From Candidatus Paraburkholderia calva (GTDB lineage Bacteria > Pseudomonadota > Gammaproteobacteria > Burkholderiales > Burkholderiaceae), in assembly GCA_001184395.1 (NCBI GenBank), contig LFLF01000018.1:1-42002 (forward strand): 42,002 bases of DNA, in the 5' to 3' direction. The position numbers were made by a program, and so were the translations under genes. The notes under the pieces are model-generated. The model ran no database searches. It was not told the origin of the DNA and saw only the letters and a list, made by a program, of their open reading frames with translations. Shown in pieces: positions 18,029 through 29,222 of the stretch. Numbering within the stretch: position 1 is the stretch's first letter; each line of letters opens with the position of its first letter.

Positions 18029-19165
18029 CACTCGCAAAGCCCGTATTCGCTGTCGCAGCGCAGGCCGTGCTCGTCGGCCTCGCGCCGTTCCAGGTCGACG
18101 AACAGGTCGTAGTTGCAACCGCCCCCGCCGGTGCGCGACTATTCGATCGCCTTGTCGATTGTCGCCCGCCCGTGGTCGTCACGGTCACCGGGAACGGTCG
18201 GGGCCGGCAGAAGCGATGCCGGCTTTCCCGCCACCGCGGTGCGGTGCGAGACGAGGCTGACCAGCCGCTCCCACTCCCGCACCCGGTCCACCTCGGCGGG
18301 AAAGCGCATCGCCCAGGCGCGCAGCTCGCGTTTCCTGACCATGATGCAGGTCGAGCAGCCGACCCGGCTCATCCCCATCGTGTAGAGCGGGTTGTGCCGG
18401 AGGCCGTGGCGCTCGGAGATGGCGAAGGCTCGACGGCCGACCAGTGGAAGATGGGCCGGTAGAACACCTGCAAGTGCCGGAGGGATGCCACGTCGACTGG
18501 ATCGGCGGCTTCCTCGCCCGCGCGGGGCTTTCGTCAGCGCGCTCGCCGATCCAGTCGATGACCGAAACACCCGCGTCGAGCAGCGGACGCTTGCGGTGCA
18601 ATGGGGACGAGCTTCGTCTCGTCGGTGCAGAAGTACGTCTTGGTGCCGGGGAAGTGGCCGTGCAGTATCGCCATGTCGAGGAACGGGATGCCGGTCGGAT
18701 GTAGCAGCCCGAGTGCCTGCTCGATCAGGGCATCGGGGACCGGCGGCGAGACCAGCAGCGGGCAATCGCATCCGGCGATCCACTAGGCCCTGGCCCCGCC
18801 CGCCACACATCACGGCGCCGGTTGCACGCCCCCCGGTGGCGGGTCCGCCGCCTCTCCTTCGACCATTCCTCGCGCAACATAGCGTGCTTGCGGGCGAAGG
18901 CAGCCTCGTCGGTGAGGCCGGGCACGTCGTTGGCCGAGACGATCTCGATGCGCAGGCCGACGCGCTGCCGGAGCCAGTCGTCGAGGTAGGCGATGTGGTC
19001 GAGGGTGATCGGGTTTTCGTGGCCGGTGTCGACGGCGAGGAATCGCGGCGCGCGGTTGCCGAACGCCGCGAGTCCATTGCGCTCGATCCGCTCGACCATC
19101 AGGCAGAGAACCGCCTGACTGTCCTTACCGCCCGAGATGCTGCCGAAGTGCTAGACGCCGCTCAT
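18028..19165 (-). pseudogene. PP-loop (PAPS-reductase/DndC-like) protein (two ambers, frameshifts)
   Basis: The adenylating PP-loop is SGGKDSQAVLCLMVERIERN, just after the start. Between start and loop a TAG at 19151-19153 (MSGV-stop-HFGSI) probably replaces CAG. Next come FLAVDTGHENPITLDHIAYL and GLRIEIVSANDVPGL, typical of this family. A shift near 18,860 scrambles the middle; parts such as FLDMAILHGHFPGTKTYFCT and DAGVSVIDWIGERADESPAR are readable in other frames. MGMSRVGCSTCIMVRKREL carries a Cys pair for metal or Fe-S binding. A TAG at 18139-18141 (KAIE-stop-SRTGGGGCNYDL) fits TGG. It is translationally coupled to the cytosine methyltransferase, suggesting a joint DNA-modification role, but no substrate is known to me. 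Confidence 0.78.
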
Positions 19166-19183
19166 GGCCGGCACCCGACGCAT

Positions 19184-19227
19184 GAGTCCACGATTAAAGG
19201 GAAACGAGTCCACGATTTAGGGGAAAG
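19184..19227. repeat. 22-bp tandem repeat (19 of 22 identical) downstream of repA
   Basis: Two adjacent 22-bp copies (19184-19205 and 19206-19227), both beginning gagtccacgatt, differ at three positions. They lie between the RepA-like gene and the PP-loop gene, just upstream of the PP-loop start. They could be initiator-binding iterons or a regulator site, or another product of the local duplication process. Confidence 0.6.
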
Positions 19228-19368
19228 GCCGTTCATCGATCGGACTCCCCTTCCCGCCCTCGGGACGACGCCAGAGAGCGGGTCCGATCCGGAGCAGCAG
19301 TGTTGCGAAGAGTCGTGAAGGGCACGGTCTCTTCCAAGCGGACGGAAGCCGCGACACGGCGCGGTCGG

Positions 19369-20457
19369 TCAGGTCACGTCCGCCTGCCCACGTTCGGGTG
19401 ACCGACTCGCCCCGTTCCCGTCGTTCGGGATCAGTGATGGCCTCCGAGGCGAAGGAGTCCCCAGCCGAACCGCGCCCCAACAGAATATTAGATTCTTTAT
19501 TAGGGTCTGAATCGCCGTTTCGGGCCAGAGACTTAGCTGCGCTTTTTTTAGCTGCGCTTTTGACGCCCGGAGTCCCGATAGTTCCATTCCCGAAGTCCCG
19601 AGCGTTCCCGTAGGGTTTATCCACAAGCCCTGTGGATAAGTCGGCCGGCACGATGCGCAGCAGTTCGCGCCGCCCCTCGCGCTCGATCAAGAGGCGGTAG
19701 CCGGGAATCGGCTGGCGCCCGGCAATGCGGCGGAGGTCAAAGGCGAAATCGGCGAGCCTCGCGAGGCTGCCGGATTTCTCATGGAGGTGGGCGAAGTCAA
19801 AGCGCCAACCGTGCCACTGACGGCCGCATGTTTGCGCGCGACGCGGTAGAGCCAGCGCTCTATCCTTCCGGTCAGCCGAAAATATGCCGCGTCGATGGCG
19901 AGGACCAGCGAGCAGTCGGACGCCACGGTAGAACCAGTCGGACAGGACTATCTCCATGCCCTCGACACGGCCGTCGCCGGTGGTGCATTCCTCCCATTCG
20001 TTGACCCACGAGAACTGGTGCCGCCGCCAGCGCTTGTCGTGGCGGATGGTGGTGCGGATCGAGGTGGATTGCAGGCGCACCAGCGCGCCCTTCAGCAGCC
20101 GATAGTCGCGCGCGCCGGTCTGCCGACCGATAGCGGTCAGGAGCTGGTAGGGCGTGAAGCGCAGGAATCGCGAGGTCTTGAAGCCGGCGTTTCGGCCTCG
20201 ACGATCTGGCTGGCGGCCCAGATCAACACGTCGGCGTCCCAGATCGTTGCCATGCCGTGTTCGGCACTGGCGAACACCTCGACGCGCACGCCGCCAGTCT
20301 CGTAGAGGATCGGCGCGACGCGCTTGGCCTTGGCGAGCGAGAAGAACGGGCGCGCCATAAGGTCGCGCTGGTCGCTGGGCCTGGCGTCGCCGGTGGCGAC
20401 GACGAACGGGTCGAGCCGGGCGCGTTCACTGCCGGCGAGAAGGGGACGACGGGACAC
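19369..20457 (-). pseudogene. repA: RepA-like replication initiator (frameshifted; C-terminus uncertain)
   Basis: Plasmid-type initiators of this group start near RLDPFVVATGDARPSDQRDLMARPFFSLAK, as here after a GTG at 20457. Conserved blocks then appear in successive frames: RVEVFASAEHGMATIWDADVLIWAASQIVEA; FLRFTPYQLLTAIGRQTG; LVRLQSTSIRTTIRHDKRWR; SWVNEWEECTTGDGRVEGMEIVLSDWFYRGV; LAIDAAYFRLTGRIERWLYRVARKHA; and WHGWRFDFAHLHEKSGS. At least four one-base lesions separate them. The tail after GLVDKP is low in conservation and contains a 15-bp tandem repeat (19533-19562), so I place the end only approximately. Such initiators allow brief autonomous replication of the excised ICE. Confidence 0.78.
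19533..19562. repeat. 15-bp tandem duplication in the repA 3' region
   Basis: Two copies of ttagctgcgctttt plus one base (t in the first, g in the second), adjacent. It lies in an AT-richer part of the repA tail. Confidence 0.8.
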
Positions 20458-20464
20458 GGGTGCC

Positions 20465-20716
20465 TCAGCGGCCGGCGCAGGGCCGGACGATCGGCAGCCG
20501 GCGCGGACCGGACGACGGGGAACTGACGCGTCCGTGTCGGGCCCAGTCCTCCAGGTCGGCGACGGCGTAGACCACGCAGCCGCCGTTCTTGCAGTAGGCA
20601 GGGCCGATTCTGTAGGTGCGGTACTTCTCCAGTGTCAGTCCCGACATGCCGAGGTAACAGCCCGCGTCCGGGGTGCGCAGGTATCCGGGCGGAATGTCGA
20701 TCAGGGAGGAGAGCAT
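20465..20716 (-). CDS. AlpA-like helix-turn-helix DNA-binding protein (intact)
   Basis: The 83-residue product starts MLSSLIDIPPGYLRTPDAGCYLG and has a winged helix-turn-helix typical of AlpA/MerR-like excisionase or regulator proteins (LRTPDAGCYLGMSGLTLEKYRTY; the wing is CKNGGCVVYAVADLEDWARHG). The order HTH-repA is standard in this ICE class, where the HTH protein is thought to control replication or excision. Length and motif order fit; relatives have Arg where this has Cys in two places (DAGCYLG, PAYCKNGG), again C-to-T type changes. The start lacks a strong Shine-Dalgarno except a GGACGCC stretch. The stop is just upstream of the repA GTG. Confidence 0.8.
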   Translation of the reverse strand: MLSSLIDIPPGYLRTPDAGCYLGMSGLTLEKYRTYRIGPAYCKNGGCVVYAVADLEDWARHGRVSSPSSGPRRLPIVRPCAGR

Positions 20717-20868
20717 GGTCTGGCGTCCTTCGGGCCGGAGGGTTGCCGCGGCAGGCGAACGGCTGTCGGGACGCACGATGGCGAAGGACCGGGACGCGGG
20801 GGAGGACAAAGTGCGACGAAAATCCGTGTCACACCTACCGTCCCGGCACACCCGACGGACGGAGCGGA

Positions 20869-20990
20869 TCAGTGACCGCGCAGCAGGGCGCGATAGCCGC
20901 CGTTCATCAGGGCGTCGGCCTCGGCGAGCAAGCGCATGACCTGCCGGCGCAACGCCGAGCTTTTCCAGTCGATGGCGCGCGCCGCCGTGC
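20869..20990 (-). pseudogene. DUF2285 protein, C-terminal remnant
   Basis: Reading from about 20,990 to the stop at 20869 gives RAIDWKSSALRRQVMRLLAEADALMNGGYRALLRGH, the usual C-terminus of DUF2285 proteins of these ICEs (helical, function unknown). Upstream the sequence changes abruptly into the oppositely oriented recombinase gene, so the N-terminal part of DUF2285 is lost. The two genes would have been divergent; a deletion has removed both 5' ends and the promoters between them. Confidence 0.55.
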
Positions 20991-21002
20991 GGCGTCGCGG
21001 TC

Positions 21003-22619
<1,617 letters not shown>

Positions 22620-22695
22620 TCTGTATTTTTTATTGGCCTCCGTTATTTTATTGATTTTTATTGTTGGCGTTGGCCTCCATCTCCGTTATTGTTGA

Positions 22696-22725
22696 ATAAT
22701 AGACTGAATCGATTCGCTGCGTCAA
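22696..22725 (-). promoter_or_regulatory. Sigma-70-type promoter of the initiator tRNA
   Basis: On the minus strand TTGACG (22725-22720) and TATTAT (22701-22696) are separated by 18 bp, about 75 bp upstream of the mature tRNA 5' end. The AT-rich leader between them and the tRNA repeats the words cctccgttatt and ggcctcc. Strong match for position and spacing. Confidence 0.65.
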
Positions 22726-22737
22726 CAGGATTCGTCA

Positions 22738-24212
22738 TCAACCCGCAGAAACCGGCTGCATGCGTTCGCCCTTCTCATTGCACGTGGCCTCTGAAGCGAT
22801 GGAAGCCTCCATCGCCCGATGATGCCCACGCGACAGCCGCCCACAAGCAGCGGCAGCAACGCGATGGCCACCCACCGGCCCCGCCCGCCGCGAGCCAGCC
22901 GAGCCCGTAGAACAGATGCGTGTACAGCGGCAGCGATTGCAGCGGATCGAAATTGCCCGACGGTATCTTCGCGAAGTTCGTCACCACGCTGCCGAGGTAC
23001 TACGACACGCCGGTCGCGACGAAATACGCGCCCATCATGAAGCCGCTCATGCGAGCCAGCACGTAGCGCGCGATCATCGCGAGTCCGAGGCCGGACACGA
23101 GCAGTTTGTCCAGCGAATAGAGCCCGTAACCCGCTACCATGAACCACGACGACACGCGCCCGTTCACTACTACATGGCGGCCGCTCATCGCAAACACGAA
23201 GAAGCCCACCGCGACGACGTCCAGATCGGATTGAGCGCCTGAAACTGCTCGGCGCTCCACGTAAACCAGATCGAAGCCCGCGATCGAAAACAGTGGATCG
23301 ACGTCGCGCAGCGCGAATAGCGTGAGGAAAGTCGACGTCTGCTGAAGTCGACATCTGCTGATAGAACACGAAGAACAGGATGACCTGCAACGTGAGGATC
23401 AGCGCGGCGACCAGACCCGCGCGCTCGCCACGATTGCACTTTTTGAGCATGTAGCCGAAGATGCCGAGAATCGCGACGCCCGCCGCATACACGCACGACA
23501 CCGCGACCGCCTTGTGCTGAAGGATGAAGACCATCGCTGCCGCGAGCGCCGTGCCGCCAGCCAGCACCGCGACGAGATGCGGCCAGTTCATGGGCAGATC
23601 GTCCGACGCGGAACCGATCGCGCCGAGCGTGCGCCGCATGATCGCGAAGTTGACGAGGCCGAGCGCCATGCCGCCGCAGCACACCGCGAAGGCTACGTGC
23701 CAGCCCCAATGGTCCTTGATCCAAGGCGTCGCGAGCATCGAAAAGGTGGAGCCGATGTTCACCGCCATGTAGTAGATCGTGAACGCGCTGTCGATGCGCG
23801 CATCGTCGCCCTCATCATAATAGATGCGGCGCACGAAATTTGCCGCGTTCGACTTGAACAGCCCGTTGCCGACGACGATCATGCCGCGCGACGCATACAG
23901 AAAGCCGAGCGTGTCGATCGGCAGCGCCAGCATGAAATAGCCAAGCGCCAGCACGATCGCGCCGATGGTCATGGTGCGGCGCGCCGAGCACCTTGTCGCC
24001 GATTCACCCGCCGATCGACAGTGCGGAAAAAACAGCGTGGTGAATGCGCCCCAGGTGAGATTGGCGTGATCGTCGGCGAAACCGATCTTGTCGACCATGA
24101 ACAGCACGAGCAGCGCGGTCATGCCATAATAGTCGAAGCGCTCCCACATTTCGATCAGAAAAACCATCGAAAACGAACGTGTCGGGGACACGTCGGCCGA
24201 GTGAGTCTTCAT
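22738..24212 (-). pseudogene. POT-family proton-dependent peptide transporter (multiple lesions)
   Basis: POT/PTR transporters import di- and tripeptides with protons. The start MKTHSADVSPTRSFSMVFLIEMWERFDYYGM contains the ExxER-like signature (EMWERFDYYG). About 492 codons and a dozen membrane segments follow, e.g. LGFLYASRGMIVVGNGLFKSNAANFV, DSAFTIYYMAVNIGSTFSML. Lesions: a TGA at 24003-24005 in SIGG-stop-IGDKVLG (Trp in relatives), an adjacent shift, a 16-bp tandem duplication at 23330-23361 after FVFYQQMST, further shifts near 23,250 and 22,900, and a TAG at 23000-23002 in GVS-stop-YLGSVVTNFA (Gln in relatives). First chromosomal gene beside the integration site. Confidence 0.88.
23330..23361. 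repeat. 16-bp tandem duplication in the POT transporter gene
   Basis: agtcgacgtctgctga and agtcgacatctgctga, adjacent with one mismatch. Removing one copy restores a plausible reading QQMSTFLTLFALRDVDP. Confidence 0.9.
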
Positions 24213-24842
24213 CTGGAAAATCCTTCAACAACGATTGGTAAAGCGGCGCGCCCTGCGGACGCGCCCTTATTGGAATGTTTCTGCGGAGGTGGACCCGAGT
24301 ACGCGATACGCGAATATCTTTCCGCGTGCCTGCGATTATTTTCGAAAAACTTTCGTTTTAGTTACTCAGGATAATGCCCTGTGAATGCCCGACATTATCG
24401 CAAATCGGCGTTATCGCAAATCGGCGGGCCGATTCGACCTCGAAGGCTGAAACGGTCTATGGAGATCTGGCGGGAGACGCAAAGGCGAATCGGGAAAGAC
24501 GAAAGGCAAGCGGCGAGCGGCGTAAAGACGCGGCAAAAGAAGAGAGTGAGTGATTCATCGACCGTCCGTTATCGCGTGTTCGCGTCACGCTCGAAGCATG
24601 TGAGCGAAACATCGCGGATCGCGAGCGCGCAAAAGGATCGCCCTTGCACGCATCAGTGGATTAAAGCGATTCGCAAGCTTATTGCGAATCACGCGTTGCG
24701 CATTTTGTGGATATTTGCGTAGCGGGTCCTTCGGGATTGCCCCTAGACACTGAAACGGACTTAATACGCGCTTATTGACGATAACCGAAGGTAATGAATT
24801 ATTGCGTCATTGCGTTTTGAAAACCGATTGCGCAGCGGGCGC
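24213..24842. other. Intergenic region, no recognisable gene
   Basis: These 630 bp upstream of the POT gene have lower GC than the flanks and no ORF with a recognisable product; a 113-codon ORF at 24381-24722 has no family features. A perfect 16-bp duplication lies at 24395-24426. The region probably contains the POT promoter and the remains of an eroded gene. Confidence 0.5.
24395..24426. repeat. 16-bp perfect tandem duplication
   Basis: Two identical copies of ttatcgcaaatcggcg in non-coding chromosomal DNA, the same size class as the duplications in the ICE. Confidence 0.92.
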
Positions 24843-25483
24843 TCAATTCGCCGGACGGCGCACGAATGCGAGCATGACGCCGAAACCGATCATCAGCGCG
24901 CCACTCACGCGATTGAACCATTTCAGCCCGCGCGCGCCCCGCGACAGGTTGCCGAGCCGCGCGCCCAAAGCCGCGTAAATGACGATCGCGACCGACCACT
25001 TCGAGCGACAGAAAAATCGCGCCGAGCATTGCGAAACTCGTCGCGTAAGCCGCAGGATCGACGAACTGCGGGAAGAACGCCGTGAACACGAGAATCGCCT
25101 TCGGGTTGCCCGTCGCGACCAGAAACTCCTGCTTGGTCAGCCGCGCGAGACTCGTCGGGACGCCATTCGCGCAGCCTTCCTCACACGCGACGAGCGCCGG
25201 CCCTGAACGGATCAGCTTTACGTCGATCCAGACGAGGTAAATCGTGCCCGCCAGCTTGATGACGGTAAACCAGCGTCTGCGATGCGAGCAGCAGCGCGCC
25301 GAATCCCAGCCCGACGATGGCGATCACGATTGCAACGCGACGATCCGCCCGGAGGATGCGAGTACCGACGCCCGCACGCCCTCGCGTGCGCCGTTGGAGA
25401 GCGACAGCACGTTATTCGGCCCAAAAGCCATGTTTGATCGCAAAGCACGCGGGAACGAACAGCGAGAGCGTCTGAAAAGACAT
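24843..25483 (-). pseudogene. LysE/RhtB-family exporter (frameshifted)
   Basis: LysE-type exporters move amino acids or related compounds out of the cell. The start MSFQTLSLFVPACFA is followed by a shift; then NNVLSLSNGAREGVRASVLASSGR and other blocks appear in scattered frames, including VIKLAGTIYLVWIDVKLIRSG and TKQEFLVATGNPKAILVFTAFFPQFVDP, a family signature (NPKA...FFPQF). The C-terminus (RGARGLKWFNRVSGALMIGFGVMLAFVRRPN) is in another frame from about 25,000. Length of about 213 codons is normal. At least four lesions. Confidence 0.82.
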
Positions 25484-25603
25484 GATCGGGCGACGCCAGT
25501 AGACCGAGTGTCTCACGGTAACAGATCGGCCGCCGGCTTTGCGGGCATGCGGGCACCGCACGCTTTAGAATCGAAGCGCTCAAGCCCACTCATCATCGAA
25601 TCC

Positions 25604-26351
25604 ATGACGCAGAAACCGTTGCCATCGTCACCGGCCACACGCGCGGCCTCGGTGCCGCCATCGCCGACGCGCTGCTCTCGCAAGATGCCAGCGTGCTCGC
25701 CGTTTCCCGCACGCGTCACGCCGACCTCGCCGCGCGCTTCGCCGGCAGGTTGCAGGAAATCGAACTGGATCTGTCCGATCTAGCCGCACTAGACGCCTGG
25801 CTTGCCGGCGACGCCTTGCCGCGCGCCCTCACCCGATGCCGATCGCGTGCTGCTCGTCAACAACGCGGGACTGCTCGCGACGGTCGGCAACCTCACCAGC
25901 CAGGACACGGGCATGATCGCGCGCGCCGTCAGCGTCAACGTGGCCGCGCCACTGATGCTCGCCGCTCGCCGCCGCGTTCGCCGTGCACACCGCGCATGTC
26001 CCGGACCGACGCATCGTCCATGTGTCGAGCGGCGCGGCACGCAATGCCTATCTCGGCTAGAGCGTGTACTGCGCGACCAAGGCCGCGCTCGACCAGCACG
26101 CACGCGCGGTCGCGCTGGACACGAACAGCGGGCTGCGGATCTGCAGTGTGGCGGCCAGCGTGATCGATACGGACATGCAGGCGGAAATTCGCGGCACCGG
26201 CCTGGACCGCTTTCCGTTGCGGGAACGGTTCGATGTGCTCAAGCGCGACGGGCAACTCGCGACGCCGCAAGCCTCGGCGCGCAAGCTGGTCGATCATCTG
26301 CTGAGCGATGCCTTCGGCACGGCGCTTACCGCCGACGTGCGCGAAATGTGA
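25604..26351 (+). pseudogene. Short-chain dehydrogenase, sepiapterin-reductase-like (frameshifts, amber)
   Basis: The start MTQK is followed, after one frameshift, by VAIVTGHTRGLGAAIADALL, the NAD(P)-binding TGxxxGxG motif. LLVNNAGLLATVGNLTSQD and IVHVSSGAARNAYLG follow. A TAG at 26058-26060 lies in YLG-stop-SVYCATKAALDQHARAV, directly before the catalytic YCATK, where relatives have Trp (TGG to TAG). The C-terminus (VIDTDMQAEIRGT, ERFDVLKRDGQLATPQASARKLVDHLL) is intact. Three shifts lie at about 25,616, 25,835 and 25,965. Expected length of about 249 codons. Confidence 0.85.
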
Positions 26352-26367
26352 CACACGCAGCGGCCGT

Positions 26368-27020
26368 TCAGGACGCCGCGTTCTCCGGATCGAAGGCGCG
26401 GCGTGGCAGCGCATCGGCGCGGGCGTTGCGTGCGCGCGGAATCCAGCACAGCCGCACGGTGCTGATCGCATCGATCAGCGCCCGCGAGCGTGCCGCGTGA
26501 TGCGTTAGCGCGCGCCAGCATGTCGTCGATCACAACGCGGCTGTCACCCTGCACCGACCACCTCGGTCGCGCCTTCGCGCAGGGCCGTTTCCAACAACGC
26601 GATGAGCGCCAGATATTCAGCGGCGCTGCTGTCGCCGTGCCCGACCGTTGCGCTGATTTCGAAGATCTCACCGCGCGGACTGCGCAACACGCCACCGATG
26701 CCGATGCGGCCCCGATTCGGCAGCGCGGAGCCGTCGAACCAGCCGGTCCAGACGTCGCCCCGCTCGGCGTCATCCGATGACTCCATGGCCGACGCCCGCG
26801 CCGCGCGTGCTTCCGCGCGCCGACGCAGCGCATCGGCGGCTTTTGCTTGCACGGATCGACGAGTCGCCACCAGTTCGCGCAGCGACTGTCCTCCGGCGGC
26901 TTTTTCGAGCGTTTTGACGAGCGCGTCGCGTTCGGGTAGGCGTGCGCCTCGGGCAAGTCTGCGGCTGCGCATGCGCTCGCTCTTGTAGGCAACGGCCAGC
27001 AACTCCTCGAAATCGATCAT
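26368..27020 (-). pseudogene. RNase H-like protein (frameshifted C-terminus)
   Basis: An N-terminal helical region (MIDFEELLAVAYKSERMRSRRLA, then Arg/Ala-rich coiled coil) precedes an RNase H fold: GWFDGSALPNRGRIGIGGVL (first catalytic Asp), SSAAEYLALIALLETAL (Glu), GDSRVVIDDMLAR (second Asp). RNase HI-like enzymes cut the RNA of RNA-DNA hybrids, but this plant-type/archaeal-type variant with an added N-terminal domain is less well defined. A shift near 26,550 separates the first two catalytic blocks from the third, and another lies near 26,505 before ALIDAISTVRLCWIPRARNARADALPRRAF. About 217 codons. Confidence 0.75.
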
Positions 27021-27105
27021 CGTGCAAAAGGAAAAATCAGCGAATTCCGAGCTTAGCAGACGCGCGCGACGCGCCCGCGAAGGTTCGAAGCATGGAAACG
27101 CGCGT

Positions 27106-27354
27106 TGCTTGATCGATCGAATGTGTCGGCGCGGCGCCAGGCCGTCGCGTAGACCTCCTGGGGATGTCTTCGGCTTCGCCGTGATCGGGCATCATGCGCA
27201 CGATCACGCCGTACACGCGGGACGACGTGGATCGGTAGAGTTCGGCGAACGCCTTCTGGTCGCCTTTGGCGACGCTCGCGCCGTTGTTTGTCGGCGTCGT
27301 CGGACGATGAAGAAGCGTCGAAATTCCCGTGCTGCCTGAGGTTGTGTCCGTCAT
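27106..27354 (-). pseudogene. ECF sigma factor, N-terminal half (region 2), separated by inversion
   Basis: Read from ATG 27354: MTDTTSGSTGISTLLHRPTT, then sigma region 2 (VAKGDQKAFAELYRSTSSRVYGVIVRMM, GEAEDVLQEVYATAWRRADTFDR after a one-base repair near 27,160). It stops abruptly near 27,106 in unrelated sequence. The matching C-terminal half (region 4) starts at 29,222 on the opposite strand. The two joined give a complete ECF sigma factor of about 190 residues. The simplest event is an inversion of 27,106-29,222. Confidence 0.8.
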
Positions 27355-27561
27355 GGGCAGAAAGAGTCGAGCTGCGCTCGGGCGTGGATACCTGCCGCAA
27401 TATATCACCATGTGGCGTCGCTGCCACACCATGCCGGGCGCACTGCCTAGGAAAACCCTCATCATCGTCCCTGTCCTTGCGAACGGCCTCAACGACTTGC
27501 AATATGAATGACGAAGTGAAGAGATGCACGCCCATGCGCGTGCGATGGAGAACCAGCGGCG

Positions 27562-28005
27562 TCAGTTGCGGCCCGAGAGCATGGTGCCGCGGCAGGCCTC
27601 CGTGAGGCAGCGGCACGCGTACATGCGACGTACGGCGGCGGTGCGCCAGCCGTCCACGGTCAGGCGGTAGTCGATAAAAAGCTCCTGTCCCTTTTCGATC
27701 GAGCGGATCGCGCGGATGAATACGCGCACTCCGTCCTGCTCCGCTTCGCAGTTGGGCGCGCAACTGTGATTGAACCAGTGCGCCGAGTTGCCGCCTTGCG
27801 CGCCGTCGATCACGCTGCCGTCGTCGAGTCCGAACAGAAACGTGTGGCTGTCTTCGGCGTTCGAGCGTGCATGCAGGCGCTGCGCTTCGCGCCAGGACAG
27901 ATGCAGTCCCTTGTACTCGAGCAGCAGTTCGCCGCTGACGAGATCGGACAGGGCGAAGACGCCACGGCCATGAACAGGCGAAGTGCGGACGGAGAGTCGG
28001 CGCAT
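27562..28005 (-). CDS. SET-domain protein (apparently intact)
   Basis: A complete small SET domain of 147 residues: MRRLSVRTSPVHGRGVFALSD, then HWFNHSCAPNCEAEQDG (the NHSC.PN active-site motif) and GQELFIDYRLTV, ending in a post-SET-like cysteine cluster (YACRCLTEACRGTM). SET proteins are lysine methyltransferases; bacterial members are few in known substrates. ATG 28005 is preferred because the family starts at this point; the longer reading frame up to 28158 lacks conserved sequence. It was presumably carried inside the inverted segment. No lesion seen, which makes it one of the few survivors. Confidence 0.82.
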   Translation of the reverse strand: MRRLSVRTSPVHGRGVFALSDLVSGELLLEYKGLHLSWREAQRLHARSNAEDSHTFLFGLDDGSVIDGAQGGNSAHWFNHSCAPNCEAEQDGVRVFIRAIRSIEKGQELFIDYRLTVDGWRTAAVRRMYACRCLTEACRGTMLSGRN

Positions 28006-28132
28006 GGTGCGGTGATCCACGAAGAGGATCGAAAACGGGCGATGCTGTTTGAGCCTGAGCGCACCCGTCGCTATGATGATGCCGTCATAAATCGCTGTCA
28101 CGCCCATGCCAGCCATTTCCCGCCGCAGGAAC

Positions 28133-28309
28133 ATGAAATGCCAGCCGTTGCGCGGCACGTTCGCGCGCTATCGTAACCGTATCGTCGAGGTGTTGGGAAA
28201 GGCGCGCCGTCAGCGCGTGATGATTCGGTCCATTCACGATGACGGCATCGAACGCCGCACGGCGGTGAAGTGGATCAACCTGTTGCCGCTCGAGAACGGC
28301 TTGTTCTAG
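28133..28309 (+). CDS. 58-residue basic conserved-looking protein (intact)
   Basis: MKCQPLRGTFARYRNRIVEV begins a basic protein that continues LGKARRQRVMIRSIHDDGIER and ends WINLLPLENGLF. The frame is open and the composition (a beta-rich, Arg-rich small domain) looks like a real protein rather than a shadow. It resembles short hypothetical proteins common in Burkholderiaceae, from memory only. It is divergent from the SET gene, so the two may share the promoter region 28,006-28,132. Function unknown. Confidence 0.55.
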   Translation: MKCQPLRGTFARYRNRIVEVLGKARRQRVMIRSIHDDGIERRTAVKWINLLPLENGLF

Positions 28310-28342
28310 ACGCCAGCGTTCGGCACCTCTATCCGATCGGTT

Positions 28343-29222
28343 TCAGTAGGTGACAGTGGCGATCATCGTGTCGATACACGTGCCCGGTGTCGAGGTGGTT
28401 TGCGGCAGCACCCGACCGTACATGGGGACGTTCTGCGTCGCGCCATTGCCGACGCCCGCATAGGTGGACGTGGCGTTCGTACCGTCGCCCCACGGCTTCG
28501 AATAAGCCGAATCCTGATAGAGCTGATACTTCACTTGATCGGTGCCGCCGCTGCGCATCATGCGCCGGTCCGCGACCGTGGCGTTGCGGCCGCTGCCCGC
28601 GCTCAGCGAGATCGCATGGCCGCCTTGTTGGTGCAGGCGACACTCAGCGTGCCGGTTGCCGCGAGAGTGGAGGTGAGCAGGCCAGAGGTGCCGAAGTTGA
28701 GATTACTCGCGCTGATGGTGCAGTCGTTGATCACCGTGGCCGACACCGTGAACGACAGCGCGACCGGATTCACCGTCAGCGTGGTGCATGACGGCGGGCT
28801 CGACAGCAGGAAAGCCTGATAGGTCATCTGCGCTTGCGTCGCACCAGAGAAGGTCGACGTGTACGGTCCCGCCGGCAGCGACGACTGGCCCGATGCGACG
28901 CGCGCGTACATCGGCACGTTGACACTGTAGGTGGTGAGCGCGGTAAGCGGGATATCGACCTGGATCGGCGCATAGGCCGACGAGCGCATGCCCCAGACCT
29001 TGGTGTACGCCCAATCGGAATAGAGGTTGTATTGCAGCGTGCTCGACCCGCTGGCGGCAAGGCCGGCACATATGAGGCGCCGCCGCTGCCTGTGCCGATG
29101 TTGATGCACACGCGCATGGGTAAGTTGATGAGCCCGCTGCACGTGACGGCCACCGAACCGGTGACGCTTGCCGCCGACGTGGTGGCGGGCGAGATCGCGC
29201 CGAAATTGATCCCGCACGCGGC
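28343..29222 (-). pseudogene. Spore-coat-U (SCPU) fimbrial-type protein, 5' end lost
   Basis: SCPU domain proteins are secreted subunits of chaperone-usher-like pili. Two domains are seen: CGINFGAISPATTSAASVTG to MTYQAFLLSSPPSCTT, then VSATVINDCTISASNLNFGTSG to GTCIDTMIATVTY, with the typical Cys, GxxxxAxY and VPMYARV / VPMYGRV motifs. Shifts lie near 29,045 and 28,610. At about 29,222 the gene is cut where the sigma-factor C-terminal half begins on the other strand; no signal peptide remains. This is the second end of the proposed inversion. The expected left-hand partner sequence at 27,105 shows no signal peptide, so some DNA was also lost. Confidence 0.8.

Noticed and set aside
22621-22700. 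Possible left attachment-site duplicate in the AT-rich tRNA leader
   Set aside because: The words cctccgttatt repeat, but they do not match the tRNA 3' end, so they are not the other attachment site.
23514-24374. 286-codon plus-strand ORF opposite the POT gene
   Set aside because: Antisense shadow of the transporter; no homology features.
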